DNA of 37,375 nucleotides, taken from Smittium mucronatum. Taxonomy: Eukaryota > Kickxellomycota > Harpellomycetes > Harpellales > Legeriomycetaceae. The DNA lies in contig LSSL01000963.1 of the NCBI GenBank assembly GCA_001953115.1, positions 4,565 through 41,939 on the forward strand. Direction: 5' to 3'. The translations under genes were made by a program, and so were the position numbers. The notes under the pieces are model-generated. The model did not search any database. It was not told the origin of the DNA and worked only from the letters and a program-made list of their open reading frames with translations. This document shows positions 22,095 through 31,815 of the stretch, piece after piece. Every line of letters starts with the position of its first letter. The stretch's first letter is position 1.

Positions 22095-22119
22095 GTATCA
22101 CGGAATTTTATTGTAAGAT
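22095..22119 (+). repeat. 25-nt motif shared with 12531-12555
   Basis: Second copy of GTATCACGGAATT..ATTGTAAGAT with two mismatches, directly at the edge of the gap. Sequence further right does not clearly continue the match. Confidence 0.55.
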
Positions 22120-22834
22120 TCAATTCATTAGTTATCCTCCCAATTCACACAATAAATTTAGTTGTTTGTTACCAATCCGAGTTCGATATTACTAAGTACG
22201 TGATTGGGTTAATGAACATTTTGTTTAAGTTTGTAATTGCTCGTAAAATGTATTTATTAATTTCTTTGCCAACCTTATTTGTAATAAAAGAAATTATGTA
22301 ACTAGCTGAAATTCAAGTATTCCTTAGAAACTCAAACTTGACATAAATGCGTTGGATTTTCTGGTTTAAAAGACACTAAATAACCATTCCACACCCTTTC
22401 AAAGTTCCAAAATGATTCTAATTCAGTTATTGTTAAATGATCCTGGATGTTTAATCGGGGCAACAGCTTCACATTTGCAAATAAAGAGATACAGGTACCC
22501 CTCGATTTACACGAGTATTTTTTGAAAAAAAATTGGCATAAAATAAAATTAGCATAATATGAATGCATTATTATGCGCCATTCACAGTTTAATCCATAAA
22601 AAAAATTATAGGATTAAATTAGCGAAAAATAAGTAACTCTTTGTATCTTATATTGTATTTTGTTAAAACAGCTATAAAATATCGCATATATCAGATTATT
22701 GGCAAAAAAAATAAATTAATTAAGCAGTGAACATAGTCAAATTATAAAAATTGATCCAGAATACACTTCTCACTCTATACGAATTTTTTTCATCATATTT
22801 TTGGGTTATATAAAACTAAATAAAGAAAAAAACT

Positions 22835-22846
22835 GAGCTGAGCTGA
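22835..22846. repeat. GAGCT pentamer pair
   Basis: GAGCTGAGCTGA, a short run of a 5-nt unit, resembles the longer (CTCGG)n run at 27952 in reverse complement. Both are followed by AACTTA-type sequence on the minus strand. Confidence 0.3.
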
Positions 22847-23328
22847 TAATAAGTTAGTTATTCAAAATTTTAATAAACTTTCTGTGTAATAAAAGTTTTT
22901 TAGGCTTGTTTAGAAAGGTTAAAAACTATTCTAATGTTAATTTAGTGCAACCTTCCGATATAAAATTTTATTATAAAAGCCATAACCTTAAATTTCAATG
23001 AACGATATTAGATACTGGATAATTTGATTAGAAATAATGAAATATTATGTATTAATAAACGAATTATTAAATTTCAACTTTATATGTCTTCTAATTTTTT
23101 ATAATTGTCAATGTTATTTTTTATAAAGATAAAAGAAATTTACTCAACCCAGTCCTACCATTTAAAAATAGTTATAAGTAAACATGATTCATTATCGTTT
23201 CTGGTAGCTTAATTCAAATATCATACAACATAAAATAGTTTTACTCAAACTATATAGGAAAATCCCTTATAAATTGCTTATTACCGCTTTAAAATTTAAA
23301 AAATCTGCATTTTCATATCGAATACCCG

Positions 23329-23580
23329 TTAAAGTTTACTCCTTTTCTAATGAGATTTAGAAAAAAGTGGGACCAAATAAAAAAAATATACAATTTGGAA
23401 AAAGTGAAACCAAATCAAAAAAGCAAATTTGAATTTGAAACAAGTGAATGCAATTTGGTCGTAGTGCATCTAATTAAAACAAAGTGAAAGAAAATTCAAA
23501 TTAGAGCGGCAAATCACGAAAAAATTAAAATTAAAATCAAAAAAATTGAGCCCAATTTGGTGCGAATTAAAAATAGGTGT
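23329..23580 (+). repeat. Left inverted repeat of IS630-like element
   Basis: Pairs with 25592-25845. Contains several AAGTGAA cores spaced about 20 bases or multiples apart. Confidence 0.75.
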
Positions 23581-24172
23581 CAATTTTAATTCAATTTTGT
23601 TTATTTTGAATTAAAAAATATATATGTGAGCTTATTTTCCAATTCATTTGTCAATTTTGGTAATCTGAGCAATAATTTTTTAAGTACTATAAACTTTCCA
23701 ATCGGAAGTAACTTTTTTTAAAAAAAATTTTCAATAAAGCTGCTCCAAAAAAGAAATTTTTATTATTATTATTTCATTTTTTTATCAAGCAAATTAATTT
23801 CTGAATTGCACCATTTGAATTATATTCCGATTTCAGCGATAAAAGGAATAAAGTTCTCAAAAAATAAAAATTTCCAAGATTTTTATTGGTCTAGTTTATG
23901 TAAACTGATATTTTTAATATCAAATTTCACTGCAATAATATCGACACTTCTGAAAAATTATTAAATTTTTCTGAATGATTTTTTCCCCCGAAAATGCAGT
24001 TTTAAAAAATTGATAAATTGGAAACAAAAAATTATGTAATAAAAAATATATTAGGTGGAATAAGACTTAGAAAAATATAAAAAACTTAATTATTATAGAA
24101 AAATAATCAATTGTGATCCTTTTCTTACATTCCTTGGCTGAATCGCAACCGAAAAAGAAAACTTGTAATGTC

Positions 24173-25110
24173 CTATAAACTTTCTTCAAATTTCTGATGA
24201 AACAGCTCAAATAAATTCTTGAATAGTAGTTTCTTTAGTTCTGATTGCCCACTCAACTCTTTAAATTGATGATTTGAGTCACCAGTATGAATTATTATAA
24301 TTTTTTCTAATATAATTTTTTTTATCTCGGAATTTACAACACTTCATGCGTTTTCTGTTGGGCTTAGCATCTGGGAGTATTGCTCATTATAAAAAAATGC
24401 AACAAAATCTTATTGATATGTTTACTTCCCTAATTATTCAATGAAATCAGTTTTTATTTGAACAATAACTGTGTTTTGTTGGGGTATTCCATTTGATAGA
24501 GTTTCCTGCATTAATTCGTCCACCCAAGAGCTACAGATATAGATTGAGTACATTATAATTTTGGTTTTATAATTTAATTTTTTGACAGAAGAAAGACTTC
24601 CAACCATATTTGCAACAGATTCTCTTGGTAAAACTGATTTTACAACATCCCTTTCACCTCTCTTTTACCTTCCACTGGTTCTTCTAATGAAGAGATTGAT
24701 GTTACTCTCGTAAATAAAAATGATGAAATTCACAGGGTTAGAGTAATCTAGGAAATATTTAATTAATCCCTTTTCTTTTCTTTATTTTTCCGAGATTTAT
24801 CCTGTGTTAGCTCAAAATGGGTACTCTTAACAGTAAAAGTTCTAAATTTAAAGTTCTGCCAATTTTTTGAGTACAAACTTTAAATTCATGTTCCAAAAAG
24901 ATAAAATGGGAAAATTCCTTGAGAATATACAATGGAATTTCCGCAAATTTTCGGATCACGAATTCATTTTTTTCATCTTTTAGCTTTAAAATACCATATT
25001 TGATAACATCTTGATTTTCGGTGTAATATTTCCGGTTTTAATCTGATTTTATGTCGTAGTAATTGGAATTTCATGCGCAGAGTTGAGACTATATAATTAA
25101 TTTCTATTTT
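24173..25110 (-). pseudogene. IS630-like DDE transposase relic, copy 1
   Basis: Reading leftwards, the motifs follow IS630/Tc1-type order. Near 25000-24830 comes an N-terminal HTH-like segment (FAEIPLYILKEF, then VCTQKIGRTLNLE). Near 24740-24660 comes FIIFIYESNINLFIRRTSGR, a degraded form of the FIDEsgfnl..Rr.yGr motif with the catalytic Asp replaced by Tyr. Near 24530-24450 comes SWVDELMQETLSNGIPQQNT, followed by VIVQ where the MDN motif would be. Near 24380-24340 comes YSQMLSPTENA, a stop, then SVVNSEIKK, comparable to the YSPmLNPIEn.ws..K motif. The final segment, ending FEESL and a TAG, is also family-like. At least three frame changes and several stops show it is inactive. Confidence 0.7.
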
Positions 25111-25591
25111 CAGCGGATTGTATCACAGCTGACCTTATTGAAACAGGGTTTTTTCTGTATTATCACCTTTTTACTTGCTCATTTATCCATTGAATAATAT
25201 TATTCAACTCCAGCATAACTTTATTTATATCATTTTCCTATTCAAAGAATTTTTTTGCATAAATTTAAATCACATAAAATTTTATTTAATGAGAATTTTT
25301 TTCTTTTTCTCGTTGAAATCGGGATATAATTCATATAACACAATTCAGAAATGAATTTTCGTGATAAATAATATTAATATTACAAATAGAAATTTCTTTT
25401 TTGGATCGGCTTTATATCTATTTCTCTTTTTTTTGAAAAAAGAACTTACGATTGGGAAGTGTAAAATTTTCCGTAAATTCATAGCTTTTAATAATTATTG
25501 TTTGCACTCCAAAAATAGACATATAAATTGGAAAATAAGTTCACAAATATATATTTTTTCTCAATTTAGACGCAATAGAATTATAATTATC

Positions 25592-25845
25592 GCCTATTTT
25601 TAATTCGATCCAAATTTTGTTAGCCTTTTTCGTAATTGGTATCTAATTGGAATTCATTTTCACTTTTTTTTCAATTAGATGCATTACGACCAAATTAAAT
25701 TCGTTTATTTAAAATTAAATTCACTTATTTCAAATTCAAATATACTTTTTTTTCATTTGATTTCACTTTACTCAAACTGCGTTGTCTTTTTTAATATATG
25801 GCTCCACTATTTTCAGAATTGCATTAAAAAAAGGTGTATTTAAAC
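25592..25845 (-). repeat. Right inverted repeat of IS630-like element
   Basis: Reverse-complement partner of 23329-23580. The adjacent plus-strand 80-codon frame at 25361-25603 is A/T-rich and lies antisense to the element; it is not taken as a gene. Confidence 0.75.
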
Positions 25846-26017
25846 AAGCTCAGCAATCAATATTATTTTAAATTGGATTATTAAATCAAGAAATTTTTTA
25901 TTCGAAATTATATTGGCTAATTAAATTACGCTAAAAATTAGAATTCACATAAAAAAACGAAAGAGAATTTTACATTTCGCGAAACATCAAAATTGGCATA
26001 AAATAAAGTATGCCTGT

Positions 26018-27950
26018 AATTTAGTAAAAAATTTGTTATTGACAGGCGTTTAAATCTACAGCCAACTTGCATCAAAGATAAAAATATAATTTATTAGGAA
26101 TTATTTTTTACTTATAAAGGCTAAAGGCTACGAAAATTATCACTCCGAGTATCAGAAACTAATTAAATATAAGAAATTATTTGCGTGAATAAATAAAATA
26201 ATAAATCTTTTAAGTTTTTTTTCTACCATTGTATTATTCGAAGCGTATAAAGGACACAAAAGAAAAACACACCATCTAACCATATATTTTTTAGTTCCAA
26301 AAATGTTCTGAGAATAATTAAAAAAAAATTCGTATTTGATGGTTTTTTAAAGGAACAGATTAATTTTTAACTATTTTTCGTATTCAAATATAACCACTTC
26401 AAATATTGGCAGAATAATAATAAATGATCGAATGAATAATTCAAAAATTTTAGATAGTGCAATCAATTATGGGAAATAAAAACTGGTGGATTTAATGTAT
26501 TCAATTATGGAATTTCTAAATATGGGAAATCCATTTGACTTATTGGAATCCAGATTTCATGAATAAATGTAAATTATCAATCATCAAATACTTCAGATAT
26601 CTTGTAATCAGCTATTCAAAAAATCTTTCAGTATCCTGGTCTTAATCTAAAAAGATCAACATCTTAATTATTTTTCAGCAGATTAAACAATTTTATCCAT
26701 CTTATTTTTTTTAGTTAAATCATGAAGGTTAACTTTTAACAAAATAATTGGCTCTTTTTTCACTAAATTTTATCTAAGCACCTAACAGCCATTTTTATTC
26801 CATTTAAAGAACCCTAAATAACTAACCAAGAAAGGTAGGAGTCATTCTCACCTTATTTACTTAGAATAAATATTAGAACAATAATTTGTTTATTATATCT
26901 TCGAGTTTCTAATTATTTTGTTTTCTCGTTAAATAATCTTAAGTATAATTTATAGACAGAGTATTTAAGCTTTGAAGTTTGATTAAGAAAAACTAAGATT
27001 AAATGATAACTGTTAAAAATTTAATCTAAAATAAGAGGAAAATCTGGTATACGATCATTTTAGTAATTTTCTGAAAAAAAATTCTGGAATATGAAATATG
27101 ATTTTTTTTACCTTATGAAAATCTGACGAACTTCGCGCAAAAATTGAAATAAATTTGGCTAACCAAAAGTTTAGGTGATAAACATCTGATTATTACATTT
27201 AAAATTTGTCTAAATCTTTAAAAAACTGTTTATTTAAATCAATTGATGGCATTTTATTTATAAAACAGCCAATTTGGAATTCCCGCTTTTCAGTAATCCG
27301 AAAATTTAAAATTAAAATTGACATATTATAAGAAATTATTTTGGTATTGAATTTTAAAAAAAAAAAAATTCGATTTAAATAGGTTAATTCAAATTTTGGA
27401 AAGAAAACTTTTAGTTTTGTTTAAACATGGAGTCGCTTTATAAGAATTCTAATATCAAAGATTCAAAATATCCTAAAGCCATAATATTACCTCTTTATTT
27501 TTTAAATCAAATTTTCATCTAAATAGCATAGAGTATTAATTTAAATAAACAATACAATTTAAAACCTAATTATTTTTACTATATAAATCATAAATTGTAA
27601 ATAAAAAAATTTTTATTTAGGGTATTTTTGCTATCGAGGCTCAAAATTTTCATATTATAAAATAATTAATAAAAAAAAAAAATCCAGCCCAAATCCACAA
27701 ATTTTTAAATTAAATAACATTGTCACAAAATCGATAAATCATAATCAATCCCAAGTCCAAGGTGCCAATAATTATACACCATGTTTTCCAGAATCTTATT
27801 CTATCTAGATAAAAGCTATTGTTAAAATAAATTTTTTAGATGTATTTTTTTTTTAATTTCATCCCTACCTCTTCTGCATGAATTTGTTTATCTCTTTTGA
27901 TATTTTTCTTAATAAATATTCTACAACTTAAGTATAAAATGAAAATTCAA
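26018..27950. other. A/T-rich sequence, no gene seen
   Basis: No supported frame, RNA gene or clear long repeat was found. Confidence 0.55.
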
Positions 27951-27951
27951 A

Positions 27952-27970
27952 GCTCGGCTCGGCTCGGCTT
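27952..27970. repeat. (CTCGG)n short tandem repeat
   Basis: GCTCGGCTCGGCTCGGCTT is a striking GC-rich pentamer run in A/T-rich surroundings. Confidence 0.7.
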
Positions 27971-28021
27971 GACTTGTAAGTTGAGGTTTTCAATATTTCA
28001 CAAAATATTCATTACTTACAG

Positions 28022-28057
28022 GTTACTCAATAAAAATTTTAAAATTTTATAAGTAAC
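28022..28057. repeat. Near-palindrome GTTACT...AGTAAC
   Basis: GTTACTCAATAAAAATTTT is followed directly by AAAATTTTATAAGTAAC, an almost perfect palindrome with no loop, 50 bases from the CTCGG run. The two may be parts of one small element. Confidence 0.5.
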
Positions 28058-29116
28058 TTATTTATTTATAAGTTTAAACTTAAGAATTTTAGAATTTCTA
28101 AACAGAACATTTAATTAAGGATGAGTTTTTCTTGATTTTTTTGTTTTTCCTGCTTTCTTCCTTTTTGAAATTAACATATTCTCAGAAAATTGGTTCTCTT
28201 ATATTCACTAAAAAAGTATAAATTGCTACATTTTTTTTTTTTAAAAAACTCTTTAAATGAGAAATAATTTTTCTTTTGTATTATGAAAATAACATCACTA
28301 AAAAATAGTATACAAAATTTGAAATTATCTAAATAAAGCGTATTAAACTTTTTAGATATAATTCTAATATTTTCATCGAAAATGATTAATTTAGAAAGAA
28401 TATATATATAAACTTCAGCCCTTATGCCCATTGGATTTAAAAAAAAAGTTACATCTTTTCCTAAAAGCTATTTTTAATTTATTTGTCTAAATTAAGGAGA
28501 TTTTAATCCTCGTATTACTTTAAAGCGGTTTTCGATAAACCTATAAATTAAATGATATTTGATCCTTTTTATCTTTCAAACTCATTTTTTATAGTTTTTT
28601 AAAAATTTTCGAGTGCATTTTTTGTCGAGGGTCATAAAACTGATGATCATTAGTACCAATTATAGTTTTTTTCGATTAAGATTGATATATCTATTATTAA
28701 GCTATTCATGAAGCTGAAATTTCTCTATTTTAGTTTGAATAAAACTTTTGCTTTTTCAAATAAATCTTCATATTACCAATATCTAAATAATGCATATATT
28801 TTTGTAAATAATATCTTTAAATAGACCGTGTTATTTTCCTAGTAAATATTTTATGTTTTTGCTGAAATTGAGCCAAAAATTTATAAATTTATATTTTATT
28901 TTGAGATTTCCCATCGATTTTGTCGTTTGCAGTGCCGAACCTGTCATCAAGATATTTAATTTTAAAACAAAATCTAATTTAATAGCTTCTTTTAAGCAAA
29001 AATTAAATATCCAAATTTAATATTTGTTATCATCTATACTCACTGCAGCAAAAGCAACAGGTAATAAAGACTAGTTTTCTTCGGTAATAATAAAAAATAC
29101 AAAACAGAAACAGAAA
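28058..29116. other. A/T-rich sequence, no gene seen
   Basis: The only frame of size (28171-28431, minus, 86 codons) is made almost wholly of A/T-rich codons, with runs of Lys and Phe, and is judged a chance frame. Confidence 0.5.
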
Positions 29117-29141
29117 CCACCTTTAATCAATTTAAAGGTGG
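29117..29141. repeat. Perfect 10-bp hairpin
   Basis: CCACCTTTAA - TCAAT - TTAAAGGTGG. No T-run follows on either strand at terminator spacing, and in a eukaryotic setting a terminator role is not expected. It lies 47 bases past the stop of the coding-like segment at 29188-29451. Confidence 0.7.
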
Positions 29142-29187
29142 AGTAAATATGAAAACTCGAAGCAATTTGAAAAACTTTAACCGTGTT

Positions 29188-29451
29188 TTAAGAATTTATC
29201 AATAATTTCATGTCCATATGTTCTAAAAAGTATCCCGCGACATTTATATATGAGTCTCTATCGAAAAATCCCACATTTACAAGATAATTTTCCAAAATCC
29301 TTGTCGTTATTAATTCGATTCTTTTAATATTTCTACTGTGATTTTTTCGTGTGGAATAAATTAATCGCAAAAATACCTTTATAATTTCTGATTCCAGTCT
29401 CTGCTTTATTTGGTAAGGACTAAATAAATCTTCATTTTTTGTAATTATCTT
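29188..29451 (-). CDS. Coding-like segment, unknown, no start codon
   Basis: This frame is open for about 88 codons to a TAA at 29188-29190. It reads KQRLESEIIKVFLRLIYS, then IKRIELITTRILENYL, then FFDRDSYINVAGYFLEHMD. The residue mix (balanced charges, Gly, Asp and Val codons) is more protein-like than the A/T-driven frames around it. The only Met near the front is internal, so it could be a last exon or a remnant. I do not recognise the family and no function is proposed. Confidence 0.3.
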   Translation of the reverse strand, partial: KIITKNEDLFSPYQIKQRLESEIIKVFLRLIYSTRKNHSRNIKRIELITTRILENYLVNVGFFDRDSYINVAGYFLEHMDMKLLINS

Positions 29452-29543
29452 GCTTTAAATTTATTTTTTCTTAAATTCAAAGTTGTTATTTGAATTTTGA
29501 ATGTTATAATAGTTTTTTTGATAGTATTAATATAATCTTCAAT

Positions 29544-29705
29544 TCACAGATAACCTTGGAATTCAAAATTGTTTTCATTAAAGCAATAATAAACTATGGA
29601 TTTGAATTTCTTGAGAAATTTTGAGTAAATTCTTTTCGTGTTTCTTATTTTGAATCTAACTTCAGAATATCCAGCCAAGATCCTGTTTTTATTTGACTTA
29701 TTCAT
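29544..29705 (-). CDS. Small 53-codon frame, unknown
   Basis: An ATG-started frame of 53 codons with basic residues (ILAGYSEVRFKIRNTKRIYS) ends at a TGA, 92 bases upstream of the coding-like segment at 29188-29451 on the same strand. It could be a neighbouring fragment of the same decayed gene or a chance frame. Confidence 0.18.
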   Translation of the reverse strand: MNKSNKNRILAGYSEVRFKIRNTKRIYSKFLKKFKSIVYYCFNENNFEFQGYL

Positions 29706-30932
29706 TTTTTAATATTTAATCGAAGGGTTTAGGATATTTTTAGGTTTTTTAAGAGATTAAAAATATTTTTTTGATGGTATTCTTGATTATATACTACTAG
29801 GTAAAACCGATTAATTTATAAAAATAACACATTTTTATATTATATTAAAAATTTGCAAATTGGAAATTTTAACTTCATTTTAAATAATACTATAAGACAA
29901 GATTTTTTTAAGATAAGCATGAAAAAATGTACAAATATACTATTATGCAAATATATAAACAGAAAAATACAATAAGGTCTATTGGTATATTTAATATTGC
30001 TTATAAATATCTCATTTCCTAAATAATTAGGTATATAAGCTTAAGATTCCTTAAATTTCTGGTCCATTTATTAAATTTCAAAAATTCTTTATATTTATTA
30101 GAAATATGATTTAAATATCATTAATTGAAATAATTTTTCATATTTTTATAATATAAACCTAACCAAAATATTTTTTGAAGCGGTAAAATGATTTTTTTTT
30201 AGTTTATTGATGCTTATTTAATAATTTTAAATTGGTTTTAATATCAAATCTTTTCATAACTTTAGTAATCAGAAAATTAAATATAATCATGATTCAATTT
30301 TTAAAATACATGCAGCTTAAAGACTTTTGGTTAATATCTTCTGATGGTAAGATTTATTTGTATTTTAACAAATATCAGTAAATAAAGCTTTTTTCTTTTT
30401 GAGATGTTAAATTTTTTAGTATGTATCATAAATATTTGATTTAGTATGTTGAGGTGTATTATCAATTGCAAGGGAAATGAAATAATCATTATTCTTCCGA
30501 ATTGGTGCACATATAAGTATTTATATGAGCTCAATATAGATCAAAGGATGAATTGTAATATACCAAATGAAATAATCCAGAATAATCACATGAAAAATTA
30601 TATCGCTTTGATTTAAATTTTACCAATAAAGATTAAATAAGAAGAAAAATGATCATTTAACATTTCCAGCACATTTTTTGAATAGTAATAATGAAAAATA
30701 AATTCAAATTTTAACAAATAGTTAGTTTGGATTTTGTGGAGTATTTTTTATGATAAATTATTATCTTTGCCTGATGTATATTCTGTTACAAAAAAATTTT
30801 GTGATAAAATATCCAGAAATATGAAGAAAAGATCCAAGTACTCATTTTAAATTGAAATTTAATTAATTATTTTTTCCTATAACATAAAAAAATTTCAATA
30901 AACCATTTTTTGCTGAAGTATATATGTTGGGG
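29706..30932. other. A/T-rich sequence, no gene seen
   Basis: Nothing supported. The 67-codon minus frame at 30331-30534 is A/T-driven. Confidence 0.5.
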
Positions 30933-31121
30933 TTATCCTTGGCTTGGTGAAGACTTCCGCTTCAAATTTATGCGATCCTTAGAAGCTAAGATCTGTTCCT
31001 GGCGCTTGTCGGTAATTACTGGAACCTGTTTACTAGTCTTGGAAGTTGTGTCAATTTAGAGAGATTGAGTTTTGCTATATTTTTTTCATTTAATGTGAAG
31101 TTCAACCGGTGTGATGTTGAG
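30933..31121 (-). pseudogene. GC-richer island, probable gene or transposon remnant, unknown
   Basis: Against A/T-rich flanks this stretch stands out by composition. On the minus strand one frame reads IIDSTSHRLNFTLNEKNIAK and another continues with SKTSKQVPVITDKRQEQILA and INLKRKSSPSQG to a TAA at 30933-30935. A single frameshift near 31045 would connect them, so it may be the C-terminal end of a broken protein. Alternatively it could be a structured RNA: GTTCC and GGAAC near 31000-31026 could pair, and an AGAAGCTAAG string recalls the 5S rRNA internal control region, but the rest does not fit 5S. Confidence 0.3.
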
Positions 31122-31540
31122 TCTATAATCTTGTAATAAATGGTTAATAAAAGTTATTAAATTAAATTTTATTTTATATATTTTATTTATATATTTTTAT
31201 TTTTATTGTTTATTGGATTTTTTTATTTTATTTGTGAAAATTTAAAAAAAAGTAATCTGTTACGAAAATTAAATTATAATGTATAATAAAGATTTAATTA
31301 CCTGTTATACTATATGTTGAATATTAACTATAGAATATTACAATAAGAATAATATCACGACGAAGCCTATAACAAATTTTTAATGAATTTTAATTATCTT
31401 CTCCGTGCCCGTTCAAAATTATCTTTTTCTGTGGTATTTATAGGGTAAGATTTCGTAGATCATCTTTAATTATCTATTAGGATCTTCTTGTTTACAATTT
31501 TTCTATTAAGGTATTTTAACCCTGATAAGATTATTTACAA
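31122..31540. other. A/T-rich sequence, no gene seen
   Basis: No frame or repeat recognised. A few less A/T-rich patches (about 31360-31480) may be transposon debris. Confidence 0.4.
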
Positions 31541-31557
31541 AAACACTCGCAGTGTTT
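31541..31557. repeat. Hairpin AAACACT-CGC-AGTGTTT
   Basis: A perfect 7-bp stem with a 3-nt loop is followed by TCGAG, which could pair with CTCGA about 30 bases on. Short hairpins like this occur near ends of some DNA elements, but no partner end was found. Confidence 0.55.
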
Positions 31558-31650
31558 CGAGGCAGTCACAAATTATAATCTCGATTTAATTTTAATTTTT
31601 AATAAATAATTACTGAAACTGGATGGGCTACGGAAAAAATTAAAATAACT

Positions 31651-31815
31651 TTCTTTGTTAGTATAATAATAGTTTTGGTGTTGGTTAATTTAATAAGTTT
31701 AGCAAAAGCTCTTTCTAGATATGAATATAGTGTTTTATTTTGGTTAATTTAATATGCTTAGAAAAAAGCTCTTTGTAGTTATGATAATAGTAAAATAATG
31801 TTTAATTTAATTTTC
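31651..31815. repeat. ~60-bp tandem direct repeat, about 2.5 units
   Basis: TGGTTAATTTAATAAGTTTAG (part) at 31682 and TGGTTAATTTAATATGCTTAG (part) at 31741 start about 59 bases apart. Both are followed by AAAAGCTCTTT and a (G/T)TAT(G/A)A.ATAG segment, and partial units occur on either side. Confidence 0.65.

Larger units (their letters stand above)
23329..25845 (-). mobile_element. IS630-like (Tc1 superfamily) element with ~250 bp inverted arms
   Basis: The left arm (23329-23580) and the reverse complement of the right arm (25592-25845) align end to end. Shared runs include TTTGAATTTGAAA(C/T)AAGTGAAT, AATTTGGTCGTA(G/A)TGCATC and CGAATTAAAAATAGG (compared in part). Within the arms a loose motif of about 18-20 nt with the core AAGTGAA recurs several times. 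A decayed IS630-like transposase on the minus strand (24173-25110) lies inside, so the arms and the gene define one element of about 2.5 kb. Confidence 0.75.
22492..26016. mobile_element. Possible pogo/Tigger-like outer element, TA-flanked
   Basis: The left end reads TA then CAGGTACCCCTCGATTTAC. The right end, read on the minus strand, reads TA then CAGGCATACTTTATTTTATG. Both resemble CAG-starting pogo/Tigger inverted repeats and both abut TA, the target of that superfamily. Further in, ATTAGCATAATATGAAT (left) and TTAGCGTAATTTAAT (right, reversed) also correspond. A 19-nt string, AAAATTGGCATAAAATAAA, occurs near both ends but in the same orientation (22529 and 25989), which does not fit a simple inverted pair. 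An IS630-like element sits inside, so this would be a nested insertion. No pogo transposase is visible. Confidence 0.4.

Noticed and set aside
21461..22301. Frames of 183-274 codons across 21461-22301
   Set aside because: They are made mostly of N from the assembly gap; only a few dozen real residues flank it.
22332..22568. 78-codon minus-strand frame with a protein-like C-terminal half
   Set aside because: It crosses the apparent end of the pogo-like element at 22492, so its start lies in repeat sequence. No motif was recognised. The 22332-22490 part could be a scrap of coding sequence but cannot be supported alone.
25361..25603. 80-codon plus-strand frame
   Set aside because: Low-complexity A/T-driven residues, located in and beside the right arm of the IS630-like element and antisense to its gene.
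30926..31060. 5S rRNA-like string AGAAGCTAAG
   Set aside because: The closing helix and the C-box region of 5S rRNA cannot be found at the right distances, so an rRNA call is not supported.
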